Origin: Pyricularia pennisetigena
Taxonomy: Eukaryota; Ascomycota; Sordariomycetes; Magnaporthales; Pyriculariaceae
Assembly: GCF_004337985.1 (NCBI RefSeq)
Contig: NW_021940924.1
Span: 372,001-436,000 of the forward strand
Length of the DNA: 64,000 bases
Reading direction: 5' to 3'
The translations under genes and the position numbers were made by a program. The number at the start of each line of letters is the position of its first letter. Within the stretch, counting starts at the first letter, position 1. Below, piece by piece: positions 23,838 to 33,992 of this stretch. The notes under the pieces are model-generated. The model was not told where the DNA came from. It was given only the letters and a program-made list of their open reading frames with translations, and ran no database searches.

Positions 23838-24000
23838 TCAGTTAAACACAGTAAGATCCTCTTCGGTTGAATCCTTCTTCATCAATTTGTCTATCTCCCG
23901 TTGCAGGTTGTCCGCGTCCACCACCTTGTCTGCAGCTCGAAGCCAACCCTTACTAGTATGTGAAGCCCACTGGATATTCAAATGCCAAGCAATATGGCGA
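23838..24000 (-). pseudogene. C-terminal fragment of TPR-like hypothetical family
   Basis: GWLRAADKVVDADNLQREIDKLMKK and a short acidic tail match GWLRAANKIEDADRL near the C-terminus of the gene at 30365-32158. Only the last 40 or so residues remain. The tail after the match (QREIDKLMKKDS) probably shows the original family C-terminus, which the larger gene has lost. Confidence 0.6.
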
Positions 24001-24101
24001 GCCCCAGTGGAGTAGAGTGTACCATGGACAGAGAAGTGAGGGGTTACCAGACCAGCCGCAAGATTATCGGACCTATTTGTTTGGTTCACCTCGTTGGCCA
24101 A

Positions 24102-24858
24102 TCGCGACAGGACTTTAATTGGCCACGTCGACGGCTTGTCTGGTGTTGACGGCTAAGGCAATTTCAGGTGGAAGACTTTCTGCCTCGAAACCTAACTCTG
24201 TAGCCAATCACGCGTGTCTTATTGCTCCGCGGCTATGCCAGGGCATGTCCTCTCGATTTTCTAGGAGGGTTTGTCGCTTGCTTCGGGAGTAGGCTTCAGT
24301 CGTATCATAACGTGCATCTTTCGTCGACGGTAGCTGTCCTCCAAAGATGGTCAGTCGGTTTCCTTTCTTTTGGGGAACATCCAGGGGTGCACAGCAAGGC
24401 TGGGCAGACAACCAAGAATCCCAAGTGCCATTTGTTGCTTCTTGAGCTGGACCGCACCAAGCAAAAAACTGTCCTCGTGGAGCTCGTACCAGATCTGCGC
24501 GCTGGAGTTGTATCTTTTTCGATGTTTTCTTGCGCATACAAGGCCTGGACCTGTCAACGAAGCTGCGGGAATCCAGCCTTTCGTGATTGATGCGTTGCGG
24601 AGTCAGCAAGTCTCTTATCGATTAGCCGAGCCTGCTGCCTGAGCCACTTTGGGATTCCTTTCCGGCCCCATACGTAGGCTGGAAAACAGGTCTTCGACTT
24701 ATCTTACTGAAACCATCATAGAAGGCCTGTCTGCTGCCAATAGTATTGTCCTGTTCCTGCTCGAAATGGAGTCTTCAAGGTCAAGCATGATCTGTCCAAA
24801 CCAAAACCATCCCAATGGTGCTTGAGCGCTGGCCTTCTAGCTAACAATTTCTTGATGC
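24102..24858. other. Gene-free stretch
   Basis: Open frames on both strands mirror each other without motifs; nothing is supported. Confidence 0.5.
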
Positions 24859-26167
24859 CTACAGACTTCGACTGCCGGTCCTCCCCCTTGAATTGACACA
24901 AGCCTCCTCATCTGCTGAACTGGCTTCTTTCCACCACGGAGCCCTATCGGTCCTTGTGCCTGTCAGGTACGCAGAGGAATCCGTACGACTATTCCTCCTT
25001 TGTATTGATTCGAGCCCAATTTCGACTCCAGCCTGGCCTGTGCCATTGGACGAGCCTCCCATAAAAGCGGGCATAAAGTGTTTGGCAAACCTGTTCAAAG
25101 TGGGCATGGAGCCGCAAATGATGAAAAGGTTGGCTTCGAGAATGCTAGGGTCAGGTGTCAGGTTGGGTTGTTTTAGACAGCAGGAAGACAAAACTTACGA
25201 CCATACGTTGGCAGGTCCTGCATCCCAGGAAATGTCAGTTGAGGTTAGCAGCGTAGGCAGCAGCTGCAGCCGGACGACCGAAGTGACGACGGTCAAACTA
25301 GCAATGCCCAGAATAAACAAAGCGCCAAGCTTCTGGGCCCAACGCATCTTGAGAGGCAGAATGATCGGGATCGGCAATATGAAAAGGATGCAGTCGGAAG
25401 CGATATTGGAGGCTGCGATGGCCATGTAGAGGACGGCTGCGTCGAGACACTGGCCCGTACCCAGCAATTCTGGTACCCAAAAGGACCGGATGGGGTTGCA
25501 GCCGAAAAGGAGCATGCCCGCGATAATGATGGTATAACAGGCGACTGCGGAAATGATAGCCCAGATGGCACGGTGAAACCAAAGTGTCGGCGCGATTCTG
25601 AGATAGAATAGCAGTATCGATATTTTCGCAAAGCCGTTGCAAAGGATAAATGCTGTTGCAGCGACATATGAGACCTGTGTTTTATTGCAAACTATTAGTA
25701 GGCCGAAGGCTTCGAGGCTGCACGACAAAAAGCCTACAATCAAGCTATATTGGAACACATCGATCGGCATTTCCCATGTGTGATGGCACAAGCCGCCGCT
25801 GACGATGGAGTGTATCTGCGACGACTGCATTACCACGGAACAGAGCTATTCGCGAATGAGTCAGATGTTAACTAAAAGAGTAGCTTAACGGTAATATTGG
25901 GTGTCAAAGACAAAAAAGGTTGCGTACCCAAGCAATGCACATAAACCAATCCTCAACCTGAAAAGCCTTGACCAAGAAAATCTTGGTATAGAGTCGCTGG
26001 CAGAGCGCCATGAGGGCCAGAGACCCAACGATCCCAAAAACGAGGAAGTGTTCCATCGCGCTCTGTTTCGCGGGGTGCTCAAAATCGACCTTATAGCCTT
26101 CGGGTGGTAGGACGAAAACGGTAATTCCGTCTACTTTAGGGAAGGCAGTCGAATGGTTGCCGGCCAT
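24859..26167 (-). CDS. Rhodopsin-domain (PTH11/SAT4-like) membrane protein
   Basis: Exons 26167-25928, 25845-25199 and 25144-24859 join in phase over introns of 82 and 54 nt, giving 390 residues. The protein has about seven hydrophobic segments, for example HFLVFGIVGSLALMALC, VSYVAATAFILCNGFAKISIL, AIISAVACYTIIIAGMLLFGC and ILFILPIPIILPL. The family signatures are VEDWFMCIAW, the FxxCNPIRSFW loop and ILEANLFIICGSMPTL at the last helix. A polar, Ser/Arg-rich cytoplasmic tail of about 80 residues ends the protein. This fungal Rhodopsin family (often called SAT4 or PTH11-like) comprises seven-helix plasma-membrane proteins, some of which act in surface or host sensing. The ligand is unknown. A broken partial copy lies at 15794-16066. 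Confidence 0.85.
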
Positions 26168-27047
26168 GGCTTGAGTCTGGTTCAGCGTTGGTTTGGCAAA
26201 TTCTGATCAGTTTAAGATCGGCTTTGAGGTGTGGTACTTTTTGAGGATTCGTATCGACCAGCAGCTGGCTACTGGTAGAAGTGTGCGAGGATGTGAATTA
26301 TATATCTGTCGATCAATCCCTGGCGACCTGGAGAGAGCCGTTGGTATGGTGCGGTTCCCCTATCATGCCATAGCATCAACTCCTGGCACTCGTTTCCGTC
26401 TGCACAAACTCTTCTCCTGGTTTCCTACCTCAGTGGACTCCATAGTCCAGTGTCATTTTTTTGCATTGCTGAGATATACGGACCAACCGTCCAACCCGAT
26501 CTACATCCGATAGACCGGTGTCGAAAGCCAACTTTTTTGTGCAATACCTCTTCTCGATACTTGATCCAATCTGTATGTAGTGGACAAGACTGTACAACCC
26601 TACCAGGATTTTCCAGCAGGTTACAGGCCCAATTTTCGCGTGGCATGCAGGAGCCGTTGCAGTGTAGATTTACTCCACAACGTAACCAGCGCAAGAGCTC
26701 AATATTTCCCGAAGCTGTCACTCCTGGGCACCAACAAGTTCTAGGTAACGGTGGGCCATTTTTCTTGGTATTAATCAGTACGGGATACCATCCATTATTC
26801 GCACTGGGCTCGCTGGGTGTAATCTCGGGGAATCGCGCCACTTAGCCGATTGACCATTGATGCCCCTGAACGACAAAACGGTTCCATAACTGGGCAAGGG
26901 GTAGCGTGCGGCAATAAAAGGGAACCTCGTGGTTTTTCCGACCGACCAACAACCGCTTTTCCCTCGCCACCCTCCCCTAGCCGTTTTCCTGCGTTCCATT
27001 CACGTCAATTTCGTCGTTGTGTTTCGAAGCTGGCGCGTATATTCGTT
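26168..27047. other. Gene-free stretch
   Basis: Nothing is recognisable. It probably contains the divergent promoters of the membrane-protein gene (minus) and the EthD gene (plus). Confidence 0.45.
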
Positions 27048-27738
27048 ATGCATTACCCCGTGATCACAGCCGTATACGCGTTTGTGCTGTGCACGGCTTC
27101 AGCGATCCCGTCAATCGCCCCAACCAACGTCACTTCGCCCAGTGGCGTACAGCTGCTGAGCTACATCCGAAGGAATCCTGACTGGTCGCGCGAGGAATTC
27201 TGGGATCATTGGGCCAACGAACATGCCCCCATGGGTTAGTTGATCCCCTTTCCGACAACCAAACAACGCCGGCTGCACACTTTGAGTTTCTTACCAGGTT
27301 GCGTATGGATCGGACATATGATATATGGCCTAACAAGTATCAAAATCCTGCAAAACAGTCGCCCCTTTGGCTTTAATGTTTGGCATCACTGGTTACTCCC
27401 AGATTCGGGCCTTCGGGAAGATCCTTCCGCAGGACGCCGGCGAGGATAACCCGGCCTCAAACCTCCCAACATCGTTTGACGGCATCGCTACCTTCCGTTA
27501 TCCAAACGACACTGCCCTCGAGAATATGCTCGCTCACCCATACTACACCAAGGTGGTGGCCGTTGACGAAGCCAGGTTCATCGACCAGGAGGCCCACAAC
27601 GGCGGCCAGGTCGCTGTTTTCATCTCCGCGACATATGATGTTGTTGGCAACCACGCTCCGTCGCAGAACGTCTGGAATGGGGGCAAGGCCATTAAGGAGT
27701 ATTATCAGGCGTTATTTAAAAATTATGACAGGCTATGA
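27048..27738 (+). CDS. Secreted EthD-domain protein
   Basis: Exons 27048-27234 and 27359-27738 join in phase over a 124-nt intron (donor GTTAGT, acceptor ACAG), giving 188 residues. Residues 1-20 form a signal peptide (VITAVYAFVLCTASA). An EthD-like ferredoxin-fold domain follows: LSYIRRNPDWSREEFWDHWANEHAP matches the usual RKPGLSxEEFxxYW..xHAP start, then FGITGYSQIR and, late in the protein, DGIATFRYPNDTALENML and EARFID. EthD domains occur in small dimeric proteins acting on aromatic or polyketide substrates, including decarboxylase- and cyclase-like enzymes in fungi. A secreted form is less usual. The substrate is unknown and no biosynthetic partner gene is adjacent. Confidence 0.8.
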
Positions 27739-28839
27739 GCTCGGATGAGGATTTTTGAAGGCGGGATCTTCGACATGTCGAGCAGTGTTTTCTTTGGGTA
27801 GAGAGATGAGACGAATAGGTGCATAGGAGACGAGTAATCTGGTATCTGCATTTTAACGACGGACAAATCAAGGGACATTCAATCGCAACCCATGCCTTCT
27901 TGCCTGGTCTATCTGCTCCTCTCCTATTAGTCCTATTATCTAGCTACCCAGCCGCAAACTCATAGATAAGGAAACGATTGCTGTCGCCGTCGGAGCGGTG
28001 CACAATATCCATCACAAAAACCTGTAGTTTGCAGCGACTTAAAGTAGTACAGGCCCTCATTGAATTCATTGAATGGTATGTACCTAGGACAATCGCGCAA
28101 ATGTGTCGCTGTTCTAGTTTGGGTGGATGACAAGCACGGAGACATCTACGTAGGAATTATGCCCTGTGATTGGAAAGCTCGCGAATGGGACCGCGTGCCC
28201 GCTTCCTGCCAATGGTACAAAACTGTCCGCCTCATGCTGCGGCGTCGACCGTTGGCAGTTTTTCGTCCACTTGGGATGTGTCTACGATTGGAGCTTCGAT
28301 CATGCCCAGAAGCAATGGGGCTGTTACTATGGTTTCTGCCCTTGAAATCAACACCCTGTTAGGTACTCTTTTGTAGAGGTTTCCATAAAGTTATACTGTT
28401 TCAGGTAACAGTAAAAAAATAAATAAACAGAGGTACCTTTTGTTTTCCAGTATACTTTTCTATCTGATTTCCCTACAGGTCCTGGTCAGTACGCAATAAG
28501 GGGATTCTTATTTACCCCTAACACGAAGTAAATGGTACTCCTGGCTTTCCGACGTGTCACCGGCTGCGGATCGTGGCCAGGATTGGCAGCTGTCGCATTC
28601 AAGTGCGCCAACTGAAATCTAACTGTAGAGCATGGACCCCTCGCCCCCTCACCCCTCGCTAATTAGGGCGACTAGGATACTGCCGAGTCTTATGCTGGCG
28701 CTAGTCTTGGAGTTAGCTGCGGGACGACCCTACCCAAACAAAAAATGGTGTTGTTTTTTGACAGGCCTACGTAGCCAACCGCATTTTGTACCCGTTCTTC
28801 TCTTGATACCCTAGAAAAAGGCAAAAGTGATCACTTTCA

Positions 28840-28985
28840 TCCCCGGATTTTACCCGAATCCAGCCAACACGCTCTCAAAGCTGTCTCCACATGCTGCTCC
28901 ACCCAAGAAAGAGCTGTCGCAATTTCTGGAGTGCTTGGCTGCTGAGTTAGGCCAGTTGTGAGATGCATCCTTGCAATAAACTCCA
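28840..28985 (+). repeat. Direct repeat, copy 1 (partner at 35410)
   Basis: TTTACCCGAATCCAGCCAAC and about 120 bp after it are found again at 35410-35565 with about 10-15% differences. The function is unknown. Confidence 0.65.
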
Positions 28986-29281
28986 TAATTGGATTAGCAT
29001 AGCTACGAGGGTGCAATCCTTATAGGACATACCAACGACAACGGGTATCTACATAGATCCAGGTCTCTTGCCAGCTTCTGGTAGCAGCCAACGTCAATAG
29101 GTGCATAAGTTGTCAACCTAGCATAAATGACAAGATCCAACCCCCTGCTGCGGATACGAACGCGTCGGAGGCCCTACGGTCAAATTGCAGCCAACATAAC
29201 CAATTCTTGTAACCGGTGTGATTATACCTGACCCCACATTTTAATTCGGTCGGGGTTTCGGGGTTACAAGGGCCTTAGCGA

Positions 29282-29327
29282 CCGCCAAGCCCAACTTTTG
29301 ACGGCTGTCAAAGATTGGGCTTGGCGG
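29282..29327. repeat. Near-perfect hairpin
   Basis: Two 21-bp arms, starting CCGCCAAGCCCAA on the left and ending TTGGGCTTGGCGG on the right, pair with two mismatches around a GGCT loop. It is not followed by a T-run. It may be a foldback-element remnant. Confidence 0.7.
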
Positions 29328-30364
29328 CCGTCGACGGTCTTAAAATCTTCCTCCTCCAACAAGACTTGTAAACGCCCCGTTATTCATCACTATCTGCAGC
29401 TCTTAACAAGATGGAGTTCCACAACGTTGACGAGCACCAGTTGGATGACCCTGCAATTCTAGCCGACAACCTATTCAACGCAGGCTGTTAAGCGGTTCCA
29501 AAACCTTATCTTTGCTTGGAGAAACTTTATCGATGACCGGCCTAACTTCAAGGTCAACGAACAACAAGAACAAGAGTCCAGCTTTTTTGCGCCACGACAT
29601 CTACAATCTCAAAGCCACTGGTATAGGGATGGAGGTAATGATAGGGTCGGTAATGCGTCCCAGGGCCGCGGTAGCCTCGTACATGGCCGGGCGGTTGATG
29701 CAACAACCCTCATCCTGGGGAAACAAAAGATCGAAGCTTTTTTGGACGGCCAGCATGCAAGAACGGAAGAAAAAAATGCAATCCCCGACCCTGTGACGAA
29801 GAACGTGGCGAGGAAAATGGACCATCGGTACCACTTTTGAACCGTGTTGATTTCTTGTAAAAACATGAGGATTACTATTTTCCATAGCATTGTCGGGATT
29901 GTATATATAGTGAGCCTAGATAGCAGCTCGCCTATGGGATGCCAAAGTCAGTAAGTTTCGTCCCATTTGTTCTCGATTGAGCATTGGCTGGTTTCTTTTG
30001 CCGGAGCAAACTTGCAAAGGCGAATATCTGGAACTTTTCACATGACATCTCCCAGCCGTGGATCCCCATATATCCCCGGTGGTACGAATCTGTTGGTGGC
30101 AGCTATGTCAATGGTGATAACAGTTGCTACCACAACAGCTGGTCAAGTGTTCGGCACTCAATTACCTAGGAGCAGACCTTGGAGGACAAGACTGCTGAGT
30201 TAACAAGGGCGCGAAATCAAATTTGGTCCTCGGTTTATTTCACATTGTCGCAAAGGAAAAATAAGGGTGAAAACAGCGGCAGTGCTCCCGCAATATGTAA
30301 GCTCATACCCAAGCCATAACAAGGAGGACTGTTACCATTCATATTAGCAAGTGTCTTCTGTGGA

Positions 30365-32158
30365 CTATGGAAGACAGGCACTGTTATTGTGCCCCGTCCA
30401 GGCCAAAAGAAAACAAAGAAAAAGACGCACCATCATCAATGCCGAGACTCTTTCTAATATCAAAATTGAAATAAAGGAGGCGAAGCAACGAAGGGGAAGC
30501 GAAACGGGACAAAAGTTGGGCAGTCTGTCCGCGTCCTCAATCTTGTTTGCAGCTCGAAGCCAACCCTCCAGAACAGTCTTGAACTCTGTGACCCAAGGAT
30601 GTTCGTTTCCTAAATGATCCTTAATCATTTGTATCGCCTCTTCTATCGTCTGCGCTGCTGCTTCAACCTTCCCTCCGTCAAACTGACTATGAGAAACAAC
30701 TTTCAGAGATTCTATCCTCTCGACAGTTCTGCAAGAATAAATCTGGTGTTGACCAAGTAGTAAAAGGACATCCCTCGCAGTCCTCTCCGCTTTTTCATGC
30801 TTTCCCTGTTTTCTCAAGTTTTGCGCCAAGTTAAGCATTACCCGTGGAGTGGACAGGTTAGTGTTCCTTAACCGATCAAGGAGCTGCCGAAGAAGTTTCT
30901 CTTCGTTGGTGTGATCTGTCTCCACGCGCTTTATGTAATCGAGCCGAACAGACACGGCGAGCCGACTCATCGGTCCTAGCTCGTCACCAAAAGTATCAAT
31001 CGTGCATTGCCAAATTCGCGACATGGCCTCAGAGTCTAAGTCTGGTTGACCAAGAAGCCGACAAATTTGACCCCAAGGATGGGCCTGGATAGTATTAATA
31101 GTTTGAGACATTCTTCCGATGAAGCCACCAAGATAGGAAGCCAACGCAGAGTGCCCGGTTTGGTTGAGGTGTATCAACACTTCAAGGAAGCAGGCTAGAG
31201 TCCGAGGATGCTCGGCCCGAATTATTTTTGCGACAAGAGCGCAGGCCTTGCTGAGTGCCGGGAAATAATTCAGGTTCTGTCTTGCTAGTATGGTAGCAGT
31301 AAAGCAGTGTGAGTCGAAATCGCTGCACAGGGAATTATCCCATTTCGTGCCAGTCGAAGTAAGGAGATTCCCATCCTTGTCAAATTTCATCTTTTGGCAT
31401 AGAGTCTTGAAATATACCTTCGTACGATAGAGCAGCTCCTCAGGAATCATCAGAGCTTTGGGAGGAGACGGCGTATGCGGGTCCAACCGCAGAGGAATAG
31501 ACTCGTTGGCGGTGGATTGGATAGCCCTCATGTTGACTAAATAGCTCGCTGATGGAAGTTCTCGGTAATTGCAGGGGGATGTTCTCGTGATCGAAGGAGC
31601 GTGCGACTCTGGGGGTCCGGTCCCGTTAATTCGGCTTCTTTGAATGCCGTTGGAGTCCTGACCTAGACTTGTTGAAGTTTGTGGCAAGATCGTCGGATAC
31701 CCGCTTACAGTATAGCCGCCAGATGAAGGCTGCGAAGGATGGTCAGATCCAGTTGCTGGCGTGATAGCATTGGCGAATCCATTCTGAAAACTGGTATGTG
31801 GTTGCGCGTAGTGAAAGGGTAGTAATGTGTCGGTATATGAGTAGTGCTCTGGCTCATTTATCCGTCGGCGTTTTAGGCCGGGATCATAGTTGGTTTGCGT
31901 CCCTGGGAACGATTCCTGACCTGTGCCGGTTGTCCATCCTTTTGGCGATGGTTCTGACCCAGGGTCTGTGGCGTGGCTACATGCGTTCTGGGTGGTGGCT
32001 CTGCTTCCTGGGCTCAAACCAGGTAGATCGCTGGTATGCAATATCTTTGGAGGGTTCGCAGATGGATCAGTCGAAGTAGGAAGCCATTTGGAACGAATGT
32101 TATTATCGGCGGGGGCTTCAGGCCAGCTCTGATTGCTTTTATACAGACCGGCAATATC
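30365..32158 (-). CDS. Hypothetical fungal protein with TPR-like C-terminal half
   Basis: A long open frame covers 30365-32158, probably entered by splicing after CCAATAG. The first 190 residues are Pro/Ser/Thr-rich and disordered. Residues 200-510 are helical with repeats typical of fungal Clr5-associated or TPR-like C-termini: LLYRTKVYFKTLCQKMKF, FTATILARQNLNYF, EHPRTLACFLEVLIHLNQTGH, LNLAQNLRKQGKHEKAERTARDVL and IQMIKDHLGNEHPWVTEF. A relative of the same family at 23838-24000 shows a different ending after DAD-N/R-L, so this gene's last 50 residues (hydrophobic, Leu/Phe-rich) probably arose by frameshift or truncation. An upstream exon candidate lies at 32210-32573, but the splice phases do not fit. 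I do not know its function. Confidence 0.6.
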   Translation of the reverse strand, partial: DIAGLYKSNQSWPEAPADNNIRSKWLPTSTDPSANPPKILHTSDLPGLSPGSRATTQNACSHATDPGSEPSPKGWTTGTGQESFPGTQTNYDPGLKRRRINEPEHYSYTDTLLPFHYAQPHTSFQNGFANAITPATGSDHPSQPSSGGYTVSGYPTILPQTSTSLGQDSNGIQRSRINGTGPPESHAPSITRTSPCNYRELPSASYLVNMRAIQSTANESIPLRLDPHTPSPPKALMIPEELLYRTKVYFKTLCQKMKFDKDGNLLTSTGTKWDNSLCSDFDSHCFTATILARQNLNYFPALSKACALVAKIIRAEHPRTLACFLEVLIHLNQTGHSALASYLGGFIGRMSQTINTIQAHPWGQICRLLGQPDLDSEAMSRIWQCTIDTFGDELGPMSRLAVSVRLDYIKRVETDHTNEEKLLRQLLDRLRNTNLSTPRVMLNLAQNLRKQGKHEKAERTARDVLLLLGQHQIYSCRTVERIESLKVVSHSQFDGGKVEAAAQTIEEAIQMIKDHLGNEHPWVTEFKTVLEGWLRAANKIEDADRLPNFCPVSLPLRCFASFISILILERVSALMMVRLFLCFLLAWTGHNNSACLP

Positions 32159-32209
32159 TATTGGATACGGATCAGACTGCTGTCACTAATGGGAAACCGG
32201 GATACTTAC

Positions 32210-32669
32210 CTTCGACTAGCTTTGCACAAACTTCAGGGAATTCGCCGAAAACAACCTGTATATCAAATCGTGGTGCCTCTTTGCATGGATTGCTGAACTT
32301 TTGCACAAGCTCTTCTTGAACTTGTGAAAAAAGAGCCGGGTGTTCTTGTAGACCTTTCCAGACTCGGTGAGGAATATATCTCGAGGCAACAAAGAAATTG
32401 GGTGAGGCAAGTTTGGTCGCTCCTTCCTCATATTGGGCAAAAGCGAAAAGCTTCAGGTTTTTTTCGTAACCTTCAACAGTTTTCCCTTCTGCGATCAGTT
32501 TTGTAAGCTTTTTATGCAAGGAAAAATGCAGAGTGACAGGGATATTAGGTTGGCCACTGCTGAAAAAACGCAAGGCTCGGTTTGCGATCCTACTTACCTT
32601 TACGAACTCACCAACGTGCAGCCTTTACGACGATAGCTTGACCAGGTGCCATAGGGCTTCCACGGTGGT
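32210..32669 (-). other. Probable 5' exons of the TPR-like gene, broken
   Basis: An open frame ending at a strong donor (GTAAGT at 32209) codes helical text (LHKKLTKLIAEGKTVEGYEK...VFGEFPEVCAKLVE). An ATG at 32669 starts MSEPPWKPYGTWSSYRRKG, which resembles the opening of Clr5-type proteins. Neither junction, to the middle exon or to the main exon at 32158, keeps phase, so a frameshift or an unrecognised intron is involved. Confidence 0.4.
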
Positions 32670-33919
32670 TCTGACATAGTGATCGACGTGACATACTCAG
32701 TCAGGAGAGCAGACGTTACCGGCCCTCACATTGAGTAAGTAGATTCTGGCTGGCAAGCTATAATTGCAGCTGCCATTTTCACTCACAACGAGTTTGTTAT
32801 GCACTCCAGCAGTTTGCATTCCCAACGGTGTTAGGGAAACAACAGATTGTAAATAGCTGTATTTTTTCGAAGACATTGTCTATTTAATAAGCGAGGGTCC
32901 CAGGGTGGTACGCGATGCATGTTCTCCATTAGTTTGGGTTGCATGATCAAGGAGCAGGGATGAACGATCGGTTCGCCGGATGGTTGCAATTCCCGGCCAC
33001 ACCCTCGTGGTGACCTGATCTCCGAAGGTGACCCGGACATTCACCAAGCACGGATTTTGACTTCTAAGAGATAAATCGATAGCACGTCAATTCCACTGCA
33101 AACCTCAACTCAGCATCAGCTTCTTGTATCCCGTCTGGTCGAATTTGTTCTGCATACGTTGGCCTTGATATCCTGCCAAGTCACCGGCTCACCTCACCCA
33201 GCATGTGTGACTACCAATGCGTAAGCATTTTCCTTTTTTTTCGATGAGCTACGAATAACCAGTCCATCCCCCATAGATGTACTACAGCTGCGGTCACAGC
33301 AGGACCATCGTTGCAGAGTGGTGTCCTCGAAACAGAAACACTCTCCAGTCGAATACTCGATGCAGGCCACAAGTACCTTACCACACACGGAATTACCAAC
33401 TGTGCTGTATGTTTACCCTCGCTTCTCAAAGCCAAGTTCTTGCTAAAAACTGATCAAATTTCCCAACCAACTCTCCAGCTGACTGTCAAGACCAGGCTAA
33501 CCCGAGGACTTTTCCATGGATGGGACTTTTGAAAAAGAGACGTTCGTCTGCAAGGAGGAGCCGGACTCGTTGGGTTGGTATTGTATCTATAAGAAGATCA
33601 CGCCGGCATCCAAACTGAAGCTACCATTTCAGTAGTGTCCGGGATGAGGTTTTATTTCTATTGCTAGACAACTGGCGGCTCAATACAATTGCAATTAGTA
33701 TAATAAATACCATGATCCATTTACCGTCGGATCAGAGCCCAAGCCGTGTATCAATCATCGCCTATTTTGTACTCAAGCAGGCAAAGCGATTTAAAGCAAT
33801 GACTAGATAGATGGCCAAGCCTGCACGTGCTAAATAGTGACGCATGCAAGTGATTGTGCTTTAGCTGCAAGGGACATGGCTCAAATCGGAAGCTACGCTT
33901 CTGAATTTTGTGAGGGCAG
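32670..33919. other. Gene-free stretch with repeat segment
   Basis: No gene is supported. Positions 33640-33740 (TTCTATTGCTAGACAACTGG...) resemble 35683-35770 on the far side of the next gene. Confidence 0.5.
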
Positions 33920-33956
33920 CCCTCAGCCCTCAGCCCTCTGCCCTCTGCCCTCTGCC
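33920..33956 (+). repeat. CCCTCAG/CCCTCTG heptamer tandem repeat
   Basis: Two CCCTCAG units are followed by three CCCTCTG units, ending 37 nt before the start codon at 33993, in the expected 5' leader or core promoter of that gene. Confidence 0.75.
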
Positions 33957-33992
33957 TTCGCCACCTACTACTTCCTTGCATAAAGCATCATA

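Larger units (their letters stand above)
27739..30364. other. 2.6-kb stretch without a supported gene
   Basis: Short open frames only. It contains one copy of a 140-bp direct repeat (28840-28985) and a strong hairpin (29282-29327). Confidence 0.5.

Noticed and set aside
32159..32209. A clean 51-nt intron joining 32210 to 32158 in the TPR-like gene
   Set aside because: Donor and acceptor look good but the exon phases differ, so the joined frame is lost.
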